Assembly: GCF_900091435.1 (NCBI RefSeq) | Contig: NZ_FMCS01000001.1 | Coordinates: forward strand, 1,053,512-1,117,511 | Source of the DNA: Micromonospora chaiyaphumensis | GTDB lineage: Bacteria > Actinomycetota > Actinomycetes > Mycobacteriales > Micromonosporaceae | Direction of reading: 5' to 3' | DNA length: 64,000 nt | Part shown: in pieces, positions 61,491 through 64,000 of the stretch | Position numbering within the stretch: position 1 is the first letter of the stretch | Layout of the letters: every line of letters begins with the position of its first letter | The notes under the pieces: model-generated | What the model was told of the DNA's origin: nothing | What the model saw: only the letters and a program-made list of their open reading frames with translations | Databases searched by the model: none | Program-made: the position numbers and the translations under genes

Positions 61491-62699
61491 TCAGTCGGCC
61501 AGCGCGCCCGACGCCCGCCCCTCGTGCAGCGTGAGGTTCCGTCCGGTGGACGGGTCGAAGAGGTGGATCTTCTCCAGGTTGAACCAGACCCGCCGCGGCT
61601 CGCCCTCGCGGACCGGCGACTCGGCCGACAGCCGGGTCACCAGGCTCGACCCGGTCCCGGTGAAGTCCGCGGCGCCCGCGTCGGCGGCCAGTTCCTCCAG
61701 CTCGGCGGCGCTGGCCCGCTCCCCCTCGACGGTGAAGTAGACGTACTTGTCCGAGCCCATCGACTCGACGATGTCGACGGGCGCGTCGAACTCCAGGCCC
61801 CGGCGGCGGGTCTCGTCGTCGATGAGCGCGGCGTCCTCGAAGTGCTCCGGACGGATGCCGAGGATCAGCTCGCGCGGGGCGTCGGCGCCGTCGAGCTGCC
61901 GGCGTACCCGGTCGCCGATCGGCACGTCGCCCAGCGCCGTGCGGAGATGACCGTCCTCGACGGCGGCGTGCAGGAAGTTCATCGACGGCGAGCCGATGAA
62001 CCCGGCCACGAAGAGGTTGCGGGGGTGGTCGTAGAGCTCCTGCGGCGGGCCGACCTGCTGCACCGCGCCACCCCGCATGATCACCACCCGGTCGCCGAGG
62101 GTCATGGCCTCGGTCTGGTCGTGGGTCACGTAGACGGTGGTGGTGCCGAGTTGCTTCTGCAGCCGGGACACCACGGTGCGCATCTGCACCCGCAGCTTCG
62201 CGTCCAGGTTGGACAGCGGCTCGTCCATGAGGAACGCCTTGGGCTGGCGGACGATCGCCCGCCCCATGGCCACCCGCTGCCGCTGCCCGCCGGAGAGGTT
62301 GGCCGGCTTGCGGTCCAGCAGCGGGGTCAGCTCCAGGACCTTCGCGGCCTCCTCCACCTTCTGGTGGATGGTCTCCTTGTCGAGTTTCGCCAGCCGCAGC
62401 GGGAAGGCCATGTTCTCCCGGACGGTCATGTTCGGGTAGAGGGCGTAGGACTGGAAGACCATGGCGATGTCCCGGTCCCGGGGGGCCTTGTCGTTGACCC
62501 GCTCCCCCGCGATGCGCAGCTCACCGGAGCTGATGTCCTCCAGCCCGGCGATCATGTTCAGGGTGGTGGACTTCCCGCAGCCGGAGGGGCCGACCAGGAT
62601 CACGAACTCGCCGTCGGCGATCTCCAGGTCGACGTCCCGCACCGCGGTGGTCCCGTCCGGGAACCGCTTGCTCACCTTGTCCAGCACGATGTCGGCCAT
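61491..62699 (-). CDS. sugC: trehalose ABC transporter ATP-binding protein SugC
   Basis: A 402-residue MalK-type ATPase. Walker A GPSGCGKSTT, the signature LSGGQRQRVAMGRA, Walker B AFLMDEPLSNLDA, and the switch YVTHDQTEAMTLGDRV are visible, followed by a C-terminal regulatory TOBE domain. The N-terminal block ADGEFVILVGPSGCGKSTTLNMIAGLEDISSGELRIAGERVN is very close to mycobacterial SugC. It powers the permeases SugA/SugB. The preferred ATG lies at 62699, 11 bp after the sugB stop. Trehalose as substrate is inferred from similarity. Confidence 0.88.
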   Translation of the reverse strand: MADIVLDKVSKRFPDGTTAVRDVDLEIADGEFVILVGPSGCGKSTTLNMIAGLEDISSGELRIAGERVNDKAPRDRDIAMVFQSYALYPNMTVRENMAFPLRLAKLDKETIHQKVEEAAKVLELTPLLDRKPANLSGGQRQRVAMGRAIVRQPKAFLMDEPLSNLDAKLRVQMRTVVSRLQKQLGTTTVYVTHDQTEAMTLGDRVVIMRGGAVQQVGPPQELYDHPRNLFVAGFIGSPSMNFLHAAVEDGHLRTALGDVPIGDRVRRQLDGADAPRELILGIRPEHFEDAALIDDETRRRGLEFDAPVDIVESMGSDKYVYFTVEGERASAAELEELAADAGAADFTGTGSSLVTRLSAESPVREGEPRRVWFNLEKIHLFDPSTGRNLTLHEGRASGALAD

Positions 62700-62710
62700 G
62701 ACAACACCAC

Positions 62711-63547
62711 CTAACCCTTGACTGCGCCGGAGGTCAGACCGGAGACGATGCGGCGCTGGAAGAAGAGCACGAACAGGATGATCGGAACGGTGATCACCAC
62801 GGCGGCGGCGCAGATCGCCCCGGTGGGGTCCTCGAACTGCGACGCGCCGGTGAAGAACGACAGCGCGGCCGGCACCGTGCGGGAACGCTCGGTGGAGGTC
62901 AGCGAGATCGCGAACAGGAAGTCGTTCCAGCAGAAGATGAAGACCAGGATGGCCGTGGTGAACAGCCCCGGCGCGGCCAGCGGGGCGATCACCCGGCGGA
63001 ACGCCTGGCCCTGGGTGGCGCCGTCCATCTTCGCCGCCTTCTCCAGGTCCCACGGGATCTGCTTGAAGAACGCCGAGAGCGTGTAGATCGCCAGCGGCAG
63101 GGCGAAGGTGATGTACGGCAGGATCAGCCCCGGCCAGGTGTCGAAGAGGCCGAGCTGGCGCTCGATCTCGAACAGCGGCGACACCAGCGACACCTGCGGG
63201 AACATGGCGATCAGCAGGGACACCCCGACCAGCAGCTTCTTGCCGGGGAAGTCCAGCCGCGAGATGGCGTACGCGGCCATCGCGCCCAGCACCACGGCGA
63301 TCAGGGTGGCGATCAGCGCGATGCCGATCGAGTTGACCAGGGCCCGGACGAACTGGTCGGTGTCGAAGATCGTCCGGTAGTTGTCCAGCGTCCACTCCCG
63401 GGGCCAGAACTTCCCGTCGGTGAGGGTGGCCGGGGTCTTGAACGACAGCGAGGCGATCCAGAGCACCGGGACCAGCGCGAAGACGACGACGATGACGTCC
63501 AGCAGGCCCCAGCGCACCTTCGCCCGCGTGGTGGTTTCGACTGCCAT
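62711..63547 (-). CDS. sugB: trehalose ABC transporter permease SugB
   Basis: A 278-residue MalG-type permease. It has six membrane helices and the EAA loop [27 protein letters not shown]. Its segments [50 protein letters not shown] and the ending [16 protein letters not shown] are nearly the same as in mycobacterial SugB, so trehalose uptake (LpqY-SugABC) is likely. It starts 1 bp after the SugA stop. Confidence 0.9.
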   Translation of the reverse strand: MAVETTTRAKVRWGLLDVIVVVFALVPVLWIASLSFKTPATLTDGKFWPREWTLDNYRTIFDTDQFVRALVNSIGIALIATLIAVVLGAMAAYAISRLDFPGKKLLVGVSLLIAMFPQVSLVSPLFEIERQLGLFDTWPGLILPYITFALPLAIYTLSAFFKQIPWDLEKAAKMDGATQGQAFRRVIAPLAAPGLFTTAILVFIFCWNDFLFAISLTSTERSRTVPAALSFFTGASQFEDPTGAICAAAVVITVPIILFVLFFQRRIVSGLTSGAVKG

Positions 63548-63548
63548 G

Positions 63549-64000
63549 TCAGCGCCTCTCCCCGTCGTCGCTGCCGGGCGCAGCGGTGCCGAACAGCTTC
63601 ACGAACACGAACGCGATGATCGCCACGGTGAGGAAGATCAGCACGGACATCGTGGAGCCGATGCCGAGGTTCAACCCCCGGATCAGGTTGTTGTAGGCGA
63701 GCATCGACACCGACGAGGTCTCGTTGCCGCCGGCGGTGAGCACGAAGATGTTGTCGAACACCCGGAACGCGTCCAGGGTGCGGAACAGCAGGGCCACCAG
63801 GATGGCCGGCTTCATCACCGGCAGCATCACCTTGGTGAACCGCTGCCAGGCCGTCGCGCCGTCGGTGGAGGCGGCCTTCAGCAGGTCCTCGGGCACCAGC
63901 GCCAGCCCGGCCATGAGCAGCAGCGCCATGAACGGGGTGGTCTTCCAGATCTCGGCCAGCATGATGATCGCCAGCGAGCTGGCCCGCTCGGTCAGCGGGG
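63549..64000 (-). CDS. sugA: trehalose ABC transporter permease SugA (5' end cut by window edge)
   Basis: The C-terminal 150 residues of a MalF-type permease, open to the right edge of the window. The EAA loop [30 protein letters not shown] and the late helices ([40 protein letters not shown]) are visible. The sugar-binding lipoprotein LpqY and the start of SugA would lie beyond the right edge. It forms an operon sugA-sugB-sugC transcribed leftwards. Confidence 0.88.
   Translation of the reverse strand, partial: PLTERASSLAIIMLAEIWKTTPFMALLLMAGLALVPEDLLKAASTDGATAWQRFTKVMLPVMKPAILVALLFRTLDAFRVFDNIFVLTAGGNETSSVSMLAYNNLIRGLNLGIGSTMSVLIFLTVAIIAFVFVKLFGTAAPGSDDGERR

Noticed and set aside
1..64000. 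CRISPR arrays, rRNA, phage structural or conjugation genes
   Set aside because: None seen; direct repeats in the window are in-gene proline-rich repeats, not spaced arrays.

Overview
The window looks like chromosomal DNA of a high-GC actinomycete, most likely Micromonosporaceae (Micromonospora-like). This is inferred from very GC-rich third codon positions, many GTG starts, leaderless-type promoters, a CvnA/CvnB pair, a trp leader upstream of a fused TrpEG-type synthase, CebR-type cellulase operators and a SugABC-type trehalose importer. No rRNA, plasmid or phage replication module or CRISPR array was seen. The only tRNA found is tRNA-Leu(GAG).

Left part (1-26 kb) is accessory in character, with single genes, divergent regulator/transporter pairs and several gene remnants. 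It holds lutABC (cut by the left edge) behind the tail of a rhamnulokinase gene; a membrane protein; an alpha/beta hydrolase; an ABC transporter plus beta-propeller/phosphoesterase operon; an enoyl-CoA hydratase; a GH15 enzyme; a DJ-1/PfpI protein; an HxlR/MFS pair with two identical-type operators; an ArsR/MFS pair; an MscS channel; a hemerythrin-esterase fusion lacking the esterase serine; and a GntR-deoC operon. Between 24.2 and 25.8 kb lie an IS481-like fragment, an AAA/LuxR-type ATPase fragment and a frameshifted PHP-family gene. The 3' end of tRNA-Leu borders this stretch.

Middle part (26-44 kb) is compact. A TPR/proline-rich/FN3 membrane protein is followed by an operon-like run of FN3 protein, MoxR ATPase, DUF58 protein and a transglutaminase-like membrane protein whose catalytic Cys and His are replaced. 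Then come SDR, LLM oxidoreductase, LtrA, DUF1028, MDMPI-like, PEBP, PAP2 and DUF3159 genes.

Right part (44-64 kb) is built around polysaccharide and sugar use. A secreted GH48 cellulase and a secreted GH1 beta-glucosidase are divergent, with three 14-bp CebR-type boxes between them. Next are a two-gene conservon fragment (sensor and roadblock), a solitary IS605-type TnpB, an FGGY kinase, a trp leader/attenuator and TrpEG-type synthase, WrbA, small stress-type membrane and PRC-barrel proteins, an AlkZ/YcaQ-type protein, and sugABC running off the right edge.
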